Notes: generated by a model from the sequence alone, not told the origin. Counted from the stretch's first letter, positions 49,446 through 59,215 are shown. The stretch: 64,000 nt of DNA from Actinomycetaceae bacterium (GCA_030528145.1 JAUMZK010000002.1:62001-126000), one strand, 5' to 3'. Program-made: numbers and translations.

Positions 49446-49747
49446 GGTTTTCCCGAGGACGCCTGCCCATTTCCGGTTTCCTGAAGGTTATATAAAACGT
49501 AAACATTACCTTAATCGTTATTCAGTTTTAGTAAAAAATTGTCGCTAAAGATGAAATGGTTTCACTTAGTGAGACGTGAAAACTGAGAAATTTCTGTACG
49601 AAATAGGTGTTGACCTGGGGGTATGCTTTAGTTTTTGGGTGTGAGCTGAAAAACTGTGAAAAAAAGTCACTGTAAAGTGATTACAGGAATACTCGCCGTG
49701 GTCTAACCAACAAGACTTTTTTGGGTGAGTCCTACAAGGAGGAAAAT
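49446..49747. other. AT-rich upstream region of the opp operon
   Basis: No gene. The AT-rich 300 bases contain one GAGGACG (49455), a TTGACC at 49611 with TATGCT shortly after, and the small palindrome TCACT-GTAA-AGTGA (49667-49680), which could be an operator close to the oppA start. I cannot fix a promoter with confidence. Confidence 0.4.
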
Positions 49748-51382
49748 GTGAAATCTAAGCGTATTGCTTTCGCCGCATCTGCCGCAGCGCTGTCATTAGT
49801 GCTGGTTGGTTGTGGCGCCGGATCCGGCGGTTCCGCAGCTAGCGACGGCGATCTGGTAACCGTTAACGCCGGCGAACCCCAAAATCCGCTTTTGCCGGGC
49901 GTAACCAACGAAACTGGTGGCGGTCGTATTCTGAACGTGATTAACGCTCGTCTGGTCTACTACACGGCTGACGGGAAGCCGAAAAATGATCTGGCTGAAT
50001 CCATCAAGCAAAACAGCAACAGCACCGAATTTACCATCAAGGTGAAGAAGGGGATGAAGTTTAGCGATGGGTCGGACCTGAATGCCCACAGCTTCGTTGA
50101 TGCGTGGAACTACATGGCTAACCCCAAGAACGCGCAAGCTCAGGGCTTCTTTCTTGAAGACGTCAAGGGCTACGAACCTGGTCCTGAAAAGGGCAAGGAA
50201 GGTGAAGCCAAGGATATTCTTGCACTAGAAGGTCTAAAGATTCTAGACGACCACACCTTCAAGGTAGAGCTGAACCAACCTGCTTCTGACTTCGCTCTGC
50301 GTCTGGGCTACTCCGCATTCGCGCCTCTGCCCAAGAAGGCATTCGAAGACATGAAAGCCTACGGTGAAAAGCCGCTGTCGTCCGGTCCTTACAAGCTCGC
50401 TGACGACGGATGGCGCCACAACGAATACATCAAGGTTGTTGCAAACGACAAGTACAATGGTCCCCAAAAAGCAAAGAACAAGGGCATCAATTTCAAGATC
50501 TACACCAAACAGGATGCGGCCTACCAAGACCTGCTGGGCGGACAGCTTGACGCAGTTGATAATATTCCGGACTCTGCATTTGGCAGCTACAAGAAAGACT
50601 TGGGCGACCGCGCTGTGAACCAGCCCGCCGCTATCTTCCAGTCCTTCACTATTCCGGTGTCTACCCCGCACTTCGGGGTGGACGACGAAGGTCGCCTGCG
50701 TCGCCAAGCCCTCTCCATGTCGATCGATCGTAAGCAGATCACCGACAAAGTATTCCAGGGTACTCGTACCCCAGCTAAGGACTTCACCTCCCCGGCAATT
50801 GACGGTTGGAGTGACAAGATTCCGGGCAGCGAAGTAACCAACTTTGACGCCGCCAAGGCTAAGGACCTGTGGGCTAAGGCTAATGCCATCAAGCCTTGGG
50901 ACGGCAAATTCCAAATTGCTTACAACGCCGATGGTGGTCACCAAGCATGGGTAGATGCGGTTTGTAACCAAATCAAGAACACCCTGGGAATCGATGCTGA
51001 AGGTAAGCCCTACCCGGACTTCAAGTCCTTCCGCGATGACATCACCAACCAAAAGCTGAAGGCGGGCTTCCGTACCGGGTGGCAAGCTGACTACCCGGGT
51101 ATGTACAACTTCCTCGGTCCAACCTACGCGACCGGTGGACCCTCGAACGACGGTCAGTACACTAACCCCACCTTCGATAAGCTGTTGCGTGAAGGTAACG
51201 CCGCTCCTGACGTGAAGACTGCAAACGCGAAGTACATTGAAGCACAACAGATTCTACTCAAGGATCTGCCTGCTATCCCGCTGTGGTACTCCAACGTCAA
51301 CGGTGGTTCTGCGGAATCTGTAAGTGGCGTAAAGTTCGGTTGGGACGGTCAACCGCTGTACCATGAAATTGAGAAAAAATAG
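49748..51382 (+). CDS. oppA: Oligopeptide-binding lipoprotein (ABC importer)
   Basis: A 544-residue solute-binding protein (SBP family 5). GTG start with AAGGAGGAAAAT; signal VKSKRIAFAASAAALSLVLVGC with lipobox L-V-G-C, cysteine 22. The mature protein shows NAGEPQNPLLPGVTNETGG, KVKKGMKFSDGSDLNAHSFVDAWNYMANP, FAPLPKKAFED, GRLRRQALSMSIDRKQITDKVFQGTRTPA and AYNADGGHQAWVDAVCNQIKNTLG. It captures peptides outside the membrane and hands them to OppBC. First gene of oppA-B-C-DF. Codon use is very regular and the gene has no GAGGRCG motif (none from 49462 to 51570). Confidence 0.93.
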   Translation: MKSKRIAFAASAAALSLVLVGCGAGSGGSAASDGDLVTVNAGEPQNPLLPGVTNETGGGRILNVINARLVYYTADGKPKNDLAESIKQNSNSTEFTIKVKKGMKFSDGSDLNAHSFVDAWNYMANPKNAQAQGFFLEDVKGYEPGPEKGKEGEAKDILALEGLKILDDHTFKVELNQPASDFALRLGYSAFAPLPKKAFEDMKAYGEKPLSSGPYKLADDGWRHNEYIKVVANDKYNGPQKAKNKGINFKIYTKQDAAYQDLLGGQLDAVDNIPDSAFGSYKKDLGDRAVNQPAAIFQSFTIPVSTPHFGVDDEGRLRRQALSMSIDRKQITDKVFQGTRTPAKDFTSPAIDGWSDKIPGSEVTNFDAAKAKDLWAKANAIKPWDGKFQIAYNADGGHQAWVDAVCNQIKNTLGIDAEGKPYPDFKSFRDDITNQKLKAGFRTGWQADYPGMYNFLGPTYATGGPSNDGQYTNPTFDKLLREGNAAPDVKTANAKYIEAQQILLKDLPAIPLWYSNVNGGSAESVSGVKFGWDGQPLYHEIEKK

Positions 51383-51416
51383 TTTACAGGTAGACTAGAT
51401 TCTCAATGAACTCGGT

Positions 51417-51439
51417 GCGGGGCCCGAAGCGGGCCCCGC
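51417..51439 (+). promoter_or_regulatory. Intercistronic hairpin between oppA and oppB
   Basis: GCGGGGCCCG and CGGGCCCCGC pair perfectly around AAG. No T-run follows, so it more likely stabilises the oppA 3' end or partly attenuates, favouring a high binding-protein to permease ratio. Confidence 0.65.
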
Positions 51440-51463
51440 ATCACATTGAACCCGAGGAAACAT

Positions 51464-52390
51464 ATGATCCGATACATAGGTAGGCGCCTCCTACAGACAA
51501 TTCCCGTCTTCTTAGGCGCGACATTTTTAATATTCGCGATGGTGTTCCTGATGCCGGGTGATCCCGTTGCCGCCCTCGGCGGTGATCGCGGTCTGAACCC
51601 CGCAGTAGCTGCACAAATCCGCGCCGAATACAATCTTGACAAGCCTTTCATCATCCAATATCTGCTTTACTTGAAAGGCGTTTTGACCTTTAACTTTGGT
51701 CGAACATTCAGTGGTCGCGACGTTTTGGACGTGATGGCTGGGGCCTTCCCCGTAACTATTCAGCTGGCCTTTATGGCACTTATCTTTGAGGCTGTATTCG
51801 GTATTCTTTTTGGCGTTATTGCCGGCATGAAGCGGGGGAGTTGGTTCGATTCCACCGTCCTCGTAATCTCCCTGACTGTTATCTCGGTGCCAACCTTCGT
51901 AATCGGTTTCGTTTTACAGTTCATCTTTGGTGTGAAACTGCAAGTCCTGCCTATCACCGTGGGCAGCAACGTCAGTTTCTATTCGCTATTGCTGCCAGCT
52001 CTGGTGCTCGGGGCAGTTTCTTTCGCTTACGTCTTGCGCCTTACCCGCCAGTCAGTGGCGGAAAATCTTAGCGCAGACTACGTGCGTACAGCACGCGCTA
52101 AAGGTCTGGATAAAGGCACGGTGATGCGCAGGCACATCCTCCGTAACTCCTTGATTCCGGTGGTCACCTTCCTGGGTGCAGACCTCGGCGCTCTAATGGG
52201 TGGCGCCATCGTTACTGAGGGTATTTTCGCGATCAACGGCGTGGGCGGCACCCTATACCAAGCGATCGTGCGCGGTGAAGCCGCCACGGTAGTTTCGTTT
52301 ACCACCGTGCTCGTGTTGGTCTACATCTTGGCAAACTTACTAGTAGACCTGCTGTACGCTGCACTCGACCCGAGGATCCGCTATGTCTAA
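51464..52390 (+). CDS. oppB: Oligopeptide ABC permease OppB
   Basis: A 308-residue inner-membrane permease. ATG 51464 (MIRYIGRRLLQTIPVFLGATFLIFAMVFLMPGDP) follows CGAGGAAA; an in-frame TTG at 51446 is less likely. Family features: N-terminal helix, the periplasmic loop with GRTFSGRDVLDVM, and the ABC-coupling EAA loop RTARAKGLDKGTVMRRHILRNSLIPVV. The 3' end overlaps oppC by eight bases. Confidence 0.93.
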   Translation: MIRYIGRRLLQTIPVFLGATFLIFAMVFLMPGDPVAALGGDRGLNPAVAAQIRAEYNLDKPFIIQYLLYLKGVLTFNFGRTFSGRDVLDVMAGAFPVTIQLAFMALIFEAVFGILFGVIAGMKRGSWFDSTVLVISLTVISVPTFVIGFVLQFIFGVKLQVLPITVGSNVSFYSLLLPALVLGAVSFAYVLRLTRQSVAENLSADYVRTARAKGLDKGTVMRRHILRNSLIPVVTFLGADLGALMGGAIVTEGIFAINGVGGTLYQAIVRGEAATVVSFTTVLVLVYILANLLVDLLYAALDPRIRYV

Positions 52391-53321
52391 GATTTACCCA
52401 GGACAAGAACACGTTGTTAGCCCCGTTGACGAAACTGGGCTGGGCGCGGTAGACGCAGTTCGCGACGAATCTGCGCCGTCTTCGCAGTGGGGTGAAGCCT
52501 GGAAATACCTGCGTAAGCGCCCCCTATTTTGGGTTTCGGCCGCCATTATTGCTTTCGTACTGATTATGGCGGCGGTACCACAACTTTTCACCAGCCTGGA
52601 TCCGAACTTCTGCGACTTGAAGTATAGCCAACAAGGCGCTATATCCGGGCACCCCTTCGGTTTTGACCGCCAGGGTTGCGATGTTTATGCCCGCGTAATT
52701 TACGGGGCGAGGACGTCAATTATTGTGGGGGTTTTGACCACGCTGTCTGTTGTCATTATTGGTCTGATTTTTGGATCCCTCGCTGGCTACTTCGGCGGCT
52801 GGATGGACACGCTGCTGTCCCGCCTCACCGATATCTTCTTTGCCATCCCGTTCGTGCTCGCGGCCATCGTTATCATGCAGCTGTTCAAGGACGGGCGCAA
52901 CGTATACATGGTGGTGGCCGTGCTTGCTGCCTTTGGTTGGCCGCAAATAGCGCGTATTACACGCGGCTCCGTAATGAGCGTAAAGAACGAAGAATTCGTT
53001 ACTGCGGCGCGCGCCTTGGGGCAATCTGGTTGGAAAATCCTCACCAAGCACATCTTGCCCAACTCGGCTGCTCCGGTTATCGTGTACGCAACTGTCGCCC
53101 TCGGCACCTTCATTGTTGCCGAAGCTACCCTGTCCTTCCTGGGGCTCGGGCTCCCATCCAGTGTTGTGTCCTGGGGCGGAGACATTTCTAAAGCCCAGAC
53201 CTCCCTGCGTTCCCAACCGCTCATCTTGTTCTACCCGTCCATCGCTCTGGCGATGACCGTGTTGAGCTTCATCATGATGGGCGACGTAGTTCGCGATGCA
53301 CTAGACCCCAAGTCGAGGTAG
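52383..53321 (+). CDS. oppC: Oligopeptide ABC permease OppC
   Basis: A 312-residue permease partner of OppB. A ~45-residue cytosolic N-terminus leads to the OppC_N helix (YLRKRPLFWVSAAIIAFVLIMAAVPQLF); a Cys pair lies in the loop FCDLKYSQQ...RQGCDVYARVIYGARTS. The EAA loop is AARALGQSGWKILTKHILPNSAAPVIV. Start overlaps oppB (ATGTCTAA); oppDF begins two bases after its stop. Confidence 0.93.
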   Translation: MSKIYPGQEHVVSPVDETGLGAVDAVRDESAPSSQWGEAWKYLRKRPLFWVSAAIIAFVLIMAAVPQLFTSLDPNFCDLKYSQQGAISGHPFGFDRQGCDVYARVIYGARTSIIVGVLTTLSVVIIGLIFGSLAGYFGGWMDTLLSRLTDIFFAIPFVLAAIVIMQLFKDGRNVYMVVAVLAAFGWPQIARITRGSVMSVKNEEFVTAARALGQSGWKILTKHILPNSAAPVIVYATVALGTFIVAEATLSFLGLGLPSSVVSWGGDISKAQTSLRSQPLILFYPSIALAMTVLSFIMMGDVVRDALDPKSR

Positions 53322-53323
53322 TA

Positions 53324-55063
53324 ATGGCTGACAAAAATATTTCCACTGCTAAAGTCAGTGAAACCGGCGGCGAAGGGCAACCGCTCCTGAAAATTACCGG
53401 GCTCGAAGTTGCCTTCCAATCCACCACCGGCATGGTGCCTGCTGTTCGCGGCGCCGACCTTACTATTTATCCCGGTCAATCCGTAGCTATCGTAGGCGAA
53501 TCCGGTTCCGGAAAGTCTACCACTGCGATGGCGATCATCGACCTCCTTCCAGGTACGGGCAAGATCGTGGGCGGAACCATTGATTTCAACGGGCAGATCC
53601 TCACCGATTTCAGCCACGGCGAAATGCAGTCCGTGCGCGGTAGCCAAATTGGTTTGGTCCCCCAAGACCCCATGTCGAACCTGAACCCAGTGTGGCGCAT
53701 CGGCACCCAAGTAGAGGAGGGTCTGCGCGCCACCAAGGCAGTACCCAAAGATCAAGTTGTAGCCCGCGCAGTAGAGTCCTTGGACGAAGCCGGCTTGCCG
53801 GACGTGGAACGGCGCAAGCGTCAATTCCCACACGAATTTTCCGGTGGCATGCGCCAGCGCGCCCTTATCGGTATGGGGTTGGCGTCTCGTCCTAAACTAC
53901 TAATTGCGGACGAGCCGACCTCGGCACTGGACGTAACCGTCCAAGCCCGCATTTTGGACCACTTGGGTCAACTAACCGAAAAGACCGGTACTGCGGTACT
54001 GTTCATTACCCACGACCTGGGGCTTGCTGCCGAGCGCGCCAGCCACCTCGTGGTAATGCACCGAGGTCGAGTTGTCGAAAGCGGTCCCAGCCTAGAGATT
54101 TTGCGAAACCCGTCGCACCCTTACACGCAACGACTGGTTAAGGCGGCGCCCTCGTTGGCATCCCAACGCATCCAGCATGCGCACGTCACGGGCGAACAGG
54201 CTCGGGACTTCCTCAGTGGGGCGGGCAAGGGCGAAACCGCGACCGAAGAAGTTATCAAAGTAGAACACCTGACCAAGATATTTGATATTCGCGGCGCTAA
54301 AGGCGAGGCGAAAACCCTGAAAGCGGTAGACGACGTTAGTTTCGCATTGCGTCGGGGCACCACGCTAGCGGTAGTAGGTGAATCCGGTTCTGGCAAATCC
54401 ACGGTCGCCAACATGATCCTCAACTTGCTAGAGCCGACCTCTGGCAAGATCTACTACGAAGGCACCGACCTGACGAAACTGAGGCGCAAAGAATTATTTG
54501 ATATGCGTCGCAAGCTGCAAGTCGTGTTCCAAAACCCCTACGGTTCACTAGATCCCATGTATTCGGTGTTCCGCTGCATTGAGGAACCCCTGTCGGTACA
54601 CGGGATTGGGTCCCGTAAGGAGCGCGAAGAGCGCGTTGCCAAGCTTTTGGACATGGTGGCACTGCCGCGTTCGGCAATGCGTCGTTTCCCCAACGAACTC
54701 TCTGGTGGTCAGCGCCAACGCGTAGCCATTGCGCGTGCGCTGGCGCTCAAGCCCGAAGTAGTAGTTTTGGATGAAGCAGTATCCGCCCTCGACGTGTTGG
54801 TGCAAGACCAAATCCTGCACTTGCTCAACGAACTGCAAGCTGAACTGAGTCTGTCCTACCTGTTCATTACCCACGACCTGGCGGTAGTGCGCGAAAACGC
54901 TGACGACATCGTGGTGATGGAATCTGGCAAACTGGTGGAAGCGGGCGCTGCCGACGACATCTTTGACAACCCCCAAACGGACTACACTCGGGAACTCATT
55001 TCCGCAGTTCCCGGTGGTAACCTGCTGGCAGCACGCGACAGCTACGTTGCCCAGGGCGTTTAA
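53324..55063 (+). CDS. Fused OppD-OppF ATPase
   Basis: A 579-residue protein with two complete ABC ATPase domains in one chain, so it is a natural OppD-OppF fusion. Domain 1: Walker [10 protein letters not shown] at 59-66, signature [12 protein letters not shown], Walker [15 protein letters not shown]. Domain 2: Walker A starting at residue 352, signature [15 protein letters not shown], Walker [15 protein letters not shown], in which Ala replaces the usual Pro after the catalytic Glu. The OppD/F C-terminal motif [15 protein letters not shown] follows domain 1 and [17 protein letters not shown] follows domain 2. A linker of about 30 residues joins them. Powers import through OppBC. Confidence 0.94.
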   Translation: MADKNISTAKVSETGGEGQPLLKITGLEVAFQSTTGMVPAVRGADLTIYPGQSVAIVGESGSGKSTTAMAIIDLLPGTGKIVGGTIDFNGQILTDFSHGEMQSVRGSQIGLVPQDPMSNLNPVWRIGTQVEEGLRATKAVPKDQVVARAVESLDEAGLPDVERRKRQFPHEFSGGMRQRALIGMGLASRPKLLIADEPTSALDVTVQARILDHLGQLTEKTGTAVLFITHDLGLAAERASHLVVMHRGRVVESGPSLEILRNPSHPYTQRLVKAAPSLASQRIQHAHVTGEQARDFLSGAGKGETATEEVIKVEHLTKIFDIRGAKGEAKTLKAVDDVSFALRRGTTLAVVGESGSGKSTVANMILNLLEPTSGKIYYEGTDLTKLRRKELFDMRRKLQVVFQNPYGSLDPMYSVFRCIEEPLSVHGIGSRKEREERVAKLLDMVALPRSAMRRFPNELSGGQRQRVAIARALALKPEVVVLDEAVSALDVLVQDQILHLLNELQAELSLSYLFITHDLAVVRENADDIVVMESGKLVEAGAADDIFDNPQTDYTRELISAVPGGNLLAARDSYVAQGV

Positions 55064-55153
55064 GAAAAACTGGGTGGGCTTTCTGTTGCTAAACCGTATA
55101 CCGAATTGATCGGCGAATCGGAGGCCGCAGACGAGTCAGGCAGCTATAAAACG

Positions 55154-55184
55154 AAAATTCCGGCCCGCGGGCCGGAATTTTTCT
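55154..55184 (+). terminator. Terminator of the opp operon
   Basis: AAAATTCCGGCCC and GGGCCGGAATTTT form a strong palindromic stem followed by TTCT. Confidence 0.9.
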
Positions 55185-55200
55185 GCCTTGCGATATTAGT

Positions 55201-55241
55201 TGGTGGGGCGTCCTCGAACAATTCCCGAGGACGCCCCACCA
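55201..55241. terminator. Hairpin built from two inverted GAGGACG motifs
   Basis: TGGTGGGGCGTCCTCG (55201-55216) and its exact complement CGAGGACGCCCCACCA (55226-55241) enclose a nine-base loop. It lies between the convergent opp operon and pepP, where a bidirectional terminator is expected. Read leftwards for pepP there is no long T-run, but the stem is perfect over 16 bases. The arrangement copies the way Neisseria and Haemophilus use inverted uptake sequences as terminators. Confidence 0.75.
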
Positions 55242-55268
55242 AAGACTATGGCGACTTGTAAGCTTTCG

Positions 55269-56783
55269 CTAGTCCTGCAAAGCCTTACCGCCCTGAACCC
55301 GCGCTATCCACGCCTCCACGTCAGCAATAGTACGCGGAATATCTTCGCTCAGGCGCACGGCTGCGCCCTCGGGCGTAATTACGATATCGTCCTCGATACG
55401 CACGCCTATACCGCGGTATTCGGCGGGCACAGCCAGGTCATCGCGATGGAAATAAAGACCCGGCTCAATAGTGAAGCACATGCCCGGTTCCAGCAGCGCA
55501 TCCAGATACAGTTCTTTCTTTGCTTGCGCGCAGTCGTGAACGTCAATACCTAAGTGGTGGCTGGTACCGTGCGGCATCCAGCGACGGTGGTGACCGCCCT
55601 CGTCAGAAAGAGCTTCCGCCTTACTAACCGGCAAAATACCCCACTTTTCCAAATCTGTTGCCAACGACTCCATTGCCGCCGCATGCACATCCCGGAACCG
55701 GCAGCCAGGTTCGTTTGCGCGCGCCAAGGCTGCTTCGCAGGCATCCAGCACCGCTTGGTACACGCGGGCTTGCACCGGCGTGAACTTGCCATTTACTGGC
55801 AACGTGCGGGTGATATCCGCAGTGTACAAAGAATCGGCTTCCACGCCGGCGTCCACCAGCACCAGGTCGCCCTCGCGCACTTCGCCATCGTTATCAATCC
55901 AATGCAAAGTGTTCGCGTGGTTTCCTGCCGCCGCAATAGTGTCGTAACCCAGACCGTTACCTTCCTCGCGCGCGATCTGGTTGAAGGCGCCCTCGATAAC
56001 CCGTTCACCCCGCCAATGCCCGATTGCCCGGGGGAGGTGGCGGATAATATTTTCAAACCCCACCTTGGTAACGTCAATACTGTGTTGCAACTCGGCCACT
56101 TCAAAGGCATCCTTTTGCAGACGAATGGTGGAAGCAGTTTCCTCTAAAAGCTCGTCCTCACGGCGGCAATCATCACCAAAAGGCAAACCTGCCTGCTGGC
56201 GAACTTCGTTCACCAGGTTTTCCACGTTTTGATCGACGCCCCGGATAATACGCAATTGCACGTTACCGGCGTCCTTGGCGAGGGCATCACGCAAAGTATC
56301 AATATGGGCACAGTCCAACCCAGTCAAGGTCTCCATGTCCTCCAGAGAAGGGCGGGCGCCCACCCAAAATTCGCCGTAACGGGAGTCAGCGTAGAACTCC
56401 TCGGAAGAGCGCGGAGCGCGCGGCTTAAAGTAGAGAACAGGTTGGTGACCGTCCTCGGTAGGGTGCAAAACCAAAACCGCATCCGGTTCGCGTTCGCCCC
56501 CCAAACCGGTCAAATGCGCGAAAGCACTGTGCGCCCGGAAACGGTAATCGGTGTCATTGGAACGAACCTTGTAAGTGCCGGCGGGAATGACTAGGCGTTG
56601 CCCGGCAAAATCCGCACCCAACTTGGCAGCGCGTGCCGCCAAATAGTCAGCCGCACCATTGCGCTGAATTTGCTGGTCCGGGCGCGGCGCCCAATTCGAT
56701 CCAATAAATTCGCGAAAAGCCTTACTAGTGGCTTTTTGACTGCGGTTTGAACCGCGTTCTGCTAAATCCTGTTCTTCGCTCAT
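55269..56783 (-). CDS. pepP: Xaa-Pro aminopeptidase (aminopeptidase P)
   Basis: A 504-residue dimetal enzyme releasing N-terminal residues before proline, likely processing imported peptides. The N-terminal AMP_N domain contains RAHSAFAHLTGLGGEREPDAVLVLHP and YADSRYGEFWVG. The catalytic pita-bread domain has the metal ligands in LVDAGVEADSLYTADITRTLPV, PHGTSHHLGIDVHD, CFTIEPGLYF and IGVRIEDDIVIT. ATG 56783 lacks a Shine-Dalgarno; AACAAT lies six bases upstream, so it may be leaderless. Divergent from the PHP gene, sharing 36 bases of upstream DNA. Confidence 0.93.
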   Translation of the reverse strand: MSEEQDLAERGSNRSQKATSKAFREFIGSNWAPRPDQQIQRNGAADYLAARAAKLGADFAGQRLVIPAGTYKVRSNDTDYRFRAHSAFAHLTGLGGEREPDAVLVLHPTEDGHQPVLYFKPRAPRSSEEFYADSRYGEFWVGARPSLEDMETLTGLDCAHIDTLRDALAKDAGNVQLRIIRGVDQNVENLVNEVRQQAGLPFGDDCRREDELLEETASTIRLQKDAFEVAELQHSIDVTKVGFENIIRHLPRAIGHWRGERVIEGAFNQIAREEGNGLGYDTIAAAGNHANTLHWIDNDGEVREGDLVLVDAGVEADSLYTADITRTLPVNGKFTPVQARVYQAVLDACEAALARANEPGCRFRDVHAAAMESLATDLEKWGILPVSKAEALSDEGGHHRRWMPHGTSHHLGIDVHDCAQAKKELYLDALLEPGMCFTIEPGLYFHRDDLAVPAEYRGIGVRIEDDIVITPEGAAVRLSEDIPRTIADVEAWIARVQGGKALQD

Positions 56784-56807
56784 ATGTCTATTGTTACACT
56801 TGCGCCG

Positions 56808-56813
56808 TAAGCT
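56808..56813 (+). promoter_or_regulatory. -10 element for leaderless PHP gene transcript
   Basis: TAAGCT ends exactly six bases before ATG 56820; no ribosome site is present. Confidence 0.6.
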
Positions 56814-56819
56814 TTACAC

Positions 56820-57653
56820 ATGCGCATCGATTTACACGCCCATACTACGATTTCGGATGGCACAGACACTCCCACCCAGCTGGTACGCAAAGCCAAGGCG
56901 GTCGGGGTGGACGTCCTCGGAATAACCGACCATGACACCACCGCCGGGTGGGAAGAAGCCAGCCAGGTGGCGGTTGCCGAAGGTGTTTCTTTGGTGCGCG
57001 GCGCCGAAATCTCGTGTTCTATAGACGGACGCACAGTCCACATGCTGGCCTACTTGTTTCGCCCAGAACCGCGCCTAACCAGGCATTTCGAGGACGCTAC
57101 TGCGGTTCGTCGCGAACGCGCCCGGCAGATAGTAGACAACCTAGCCGCTGACTACCCGATAACTTGGGAAAACGTGTTAGCAATTGCCGGAGAAAGCCAG
57201 GTCGTAGGGCGCCCGCACATTGCCGACGCTTTAATAGCGGCGGGGGTTTTTCACAGTCGCGAGGAAGTTTTTGCCACCGTTTTGCACCCCAAACACAAAT
57301 ATTACGTACATTACCAGGCCCCCGATCCCAGAGAAGTAATTGCGGACATTCGCGCCGCTGGAGGAGTGCCCGTGTGGGCCCACCCGCGCGCCACCAAACG
57401 CGGCAAAGTAGTGCCCACCGCCGCCTTTTCGGGCATGGTTACAGCCGGACTGTTCGGAGTGGAAGTATGGCACCGCGATCACAGCCCCGAAATGGTAGCT
57501 GCCATCAGCGCCATTGCCGACCACTATGGGCTGGAAAAACTGGGTTCTTCCGACTACCACGGCACTGGCAAACCCAATCAGCTGGGGGAAAACTGGACCC
57601 GCGCGGGCGTCCTCGAAAAAATCCTGCAGCAAGGGGCACTGCCACGAATATAA
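56820..57653 (+). CDS. PHP-domain phosphoesterase (YciV/RNase AM-like)
   Basis: A 277-residue PHP phosphoesterase. Metal ligands are visible in MRIDLHAHTTISDGTDTP, GITDHDTTAGWEEA, RGAEISC and the late HPRATK and GLEKLGSSDYHG motifs. Relatives hydrolyse 3',5'-nucleoside bisphosphates (pAp) or trim 5' ends of RNA; the actinobacterial substrate is not certain. Divergent from pepP and convergent with the DEAD-box helicase gene; the 100 bases after its stop hold the repeat GGATATAACCGG but no clear terminator. Confidence 0.88.
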   Translation: MRIDLHAHTTISDGTDTPTQLVRKAKAVGVDVLGITDHDTTAGWEEASQVAVAEGVSLVRGAEISCSIDGRTVHMLAYLFRPEPRLTRHFEDATAVRRERARQIVDNLAADYPITWENVLAIAGESQVVGRPHIADALIAAGVFHSREEVFATVLHPKHKYYVHYQAPDPREVIADIRAAGGVPVWAHPRATKRGKVVPTAAFSGMVTAGLFGVEVWHRDHSPEMVAAISAIADHYGLEKLGSSDYHGTGKPNQLGENWTRAGVLEKILQQGALPRI

Positions 57654-57754
57654 CCGGAGATCACCGGATATAACCGGATTGTGGGGAAAGGCAGCGGCGA
57701 ATGCGCAGAGAAGGAGGGCAGCGTGCTTTGTGGTAGGGCGGTTTGAAAGCGCGC

Positions 57755-59215
57755 CTATTCGGCGCTATCGGCACCTTCGGCGCGCCGAGCACGCGACCTA
57801 TTTTGACGTTTGCGCGTCCGTTCGGACGTGCGTCCGCGCACACGCTTACGTTCCCCAGTTGTGCGCTCACTGTTTGCAGTGAAGCGGCGGGCACGGCGCG
57901 CACCGCCCTGCCGTTGAGTCTTATCCGCGACCGCAGCGCGTTCAGCGCGCGGCAATGCCGCAGTGGCGTCCTCGGGAATATCCAAATCCGTATAAAGATG
58001 CGGGGAAGTATGGTAGGTCTCTACGGGGTCCGGTATATCTAAGCCGAGCTGCCGGTTGATAACCCGCCATTTTGTGACGTCCTCCCAGTCCACGAACGTG
58101 ATGGCAGTACCATCCCGTCCTGCTCTACCGGTGCGTCCGACGCGGTGAACAAAAGTGGCATCGTCCTCGGGACATTCCAAATTAATAACGTGACTTACCC
58201 CGTCGATATCCAGCCCCCGCGCCGCCACATCTGTTGCCACCAAAACGTCCGCTTGCCCTTCCCGGAACGCCTGCAGTGCTTTTTCCCGCCCGCGCTGGTG
58301 AATGTCCCCGTGCAAGGCAACTACTGCGAAACCACGGTGACGCAAATCGGCAGCCAGTCGGTCCGCACTGCGTTTAGTGTTCGCAAAAATGATGGTCAAT
58401 TCGCGCTCGCGCGCCTGCAAAATACGGGCTACGACCTCGATTTTGTTCAGCGCATGACACCTGTATACCAACTGTTTCGTGGTGGTAACTGTGGCTTGGG
58501 AATCGTCTTCGGAATGAGCGCGAATGTGCATGGGCGAATTCATGTACCGGCGTGCCAGCGAAATAATTTGCCCCGGCATGGTGGCAGAAAACAACATGGT
58601 TTGGCGGGTATCCGGTAAACGTTTCAGCAGGGATTCGACATCCGGTAAAAACCCCAGATTTAACATTTCGTCGGCTTCGTCCAACACCAATTGGTGCACG
58701 TACCCCAAGTCCAAATGCCCACGTTTGACTATGTCCAACAGGCGTCCGGGCGTTCCCACTACTATTTCACAACCGCGCTTGAGCTGCCTTATTTGGCGAC
58801 CAAAAGGCGTTCCCCCAATAACTTCGGTGATGCGCACCCCGAGCAGTTCCCCCGCTTGCCGTAAATCGACCGCCACCTGGGCAGCCAGTTCGCGCGTCGG
58901 CAGCACTACCAGGGCTTGGGGGACGCCCGGTTTTTCGAGGACGGCGGCTGCCGCAGTGCCTGGGACGGCGACTTTTTCTAACACCGGAATACCAAACCCT
59001 AACGTTTTCCCGGTTCCTGTTTTTGCCTGCCCAATAATGTCTTTACCGCGCATACCTATGGGCAACGTGAGCGCCTGAATGGGGAAAGGGTGGATAATTC
59101 CGTGTTTCGCAAGGGCTTCACAGATGGGTGCAGACACGCCAAAATCAGCGAAAGTTTTCGCGTCCTGCCTGCTGGAGGCGCTGGAAGGGGTAGCGTGTAA
59201 TTGCTGGTCCGTCAT
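57755..59215 (-). CDS. DEAD-box RNA helicase (RhlE-like)
   Basis: A 486-residue ATP-dependent RNA helicase. Motifs in order: Q-motif PFPIQALTLP, Walker A AKTGTGKT (64-71), PTRELAAQV, VGTPGRLLDI, VLDEADEMLN, FSATMP, TIIFANTKRSADRLA, LVATDVAARGLDI and HRVGRTGRAGRDG. The last ~75 residues are Arg/Lys-rich and disordered (RRARRFTANSERTTGERKRVRGRTSERTRKRQNRSRARR), likely RNA binding. ATG 59215 follows AAAGGTTTCC. Its position beside the MiaE-like, DUF3107 and adnAB genes matches the mycobacterial rhlE locus. Confidence 0.94.
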   Translation of the reverse strand: MTDQQLHATPSSASSRQDAKTFADFGVSAPICEALAKHGIIHPFPIQALTLPIGMRGKDIIGQAKTGTGKTLGFGIPVLEKVAVPGTAAAAVLEKPGVPQALVVLPTRELAAQVAVDLRQAGELLGVRITEVIGGTPFGRQIRQLKRGCEIVVGTPGRLLDIVKRGHLDLGYVHQLVLDEADEMLNLGFLPDVESLLKRLPDTRQTMLFSATMPGQIISLARRYMNSPMHIRAHSEDDSQATVTTTKQLVYRCHALNKIEVVARILQARERELTIIFANTKRSADRLAADLRHRGFAVVALHGDIHQRGREKALQAFREGQADVLVATDVAARGLDIDGVSHVINLECPEDDATFVHRVGRTGRAGRDGTAITFVDWEDVTKWRVINRQLGLDIPDPVETYHTSPHLYTDLDIPEDATAALPRAERAAVADKTQRQGGARRARRFTANSERTTGERKRVRGRTSERTRKRQNRSRARRAEGADSAE

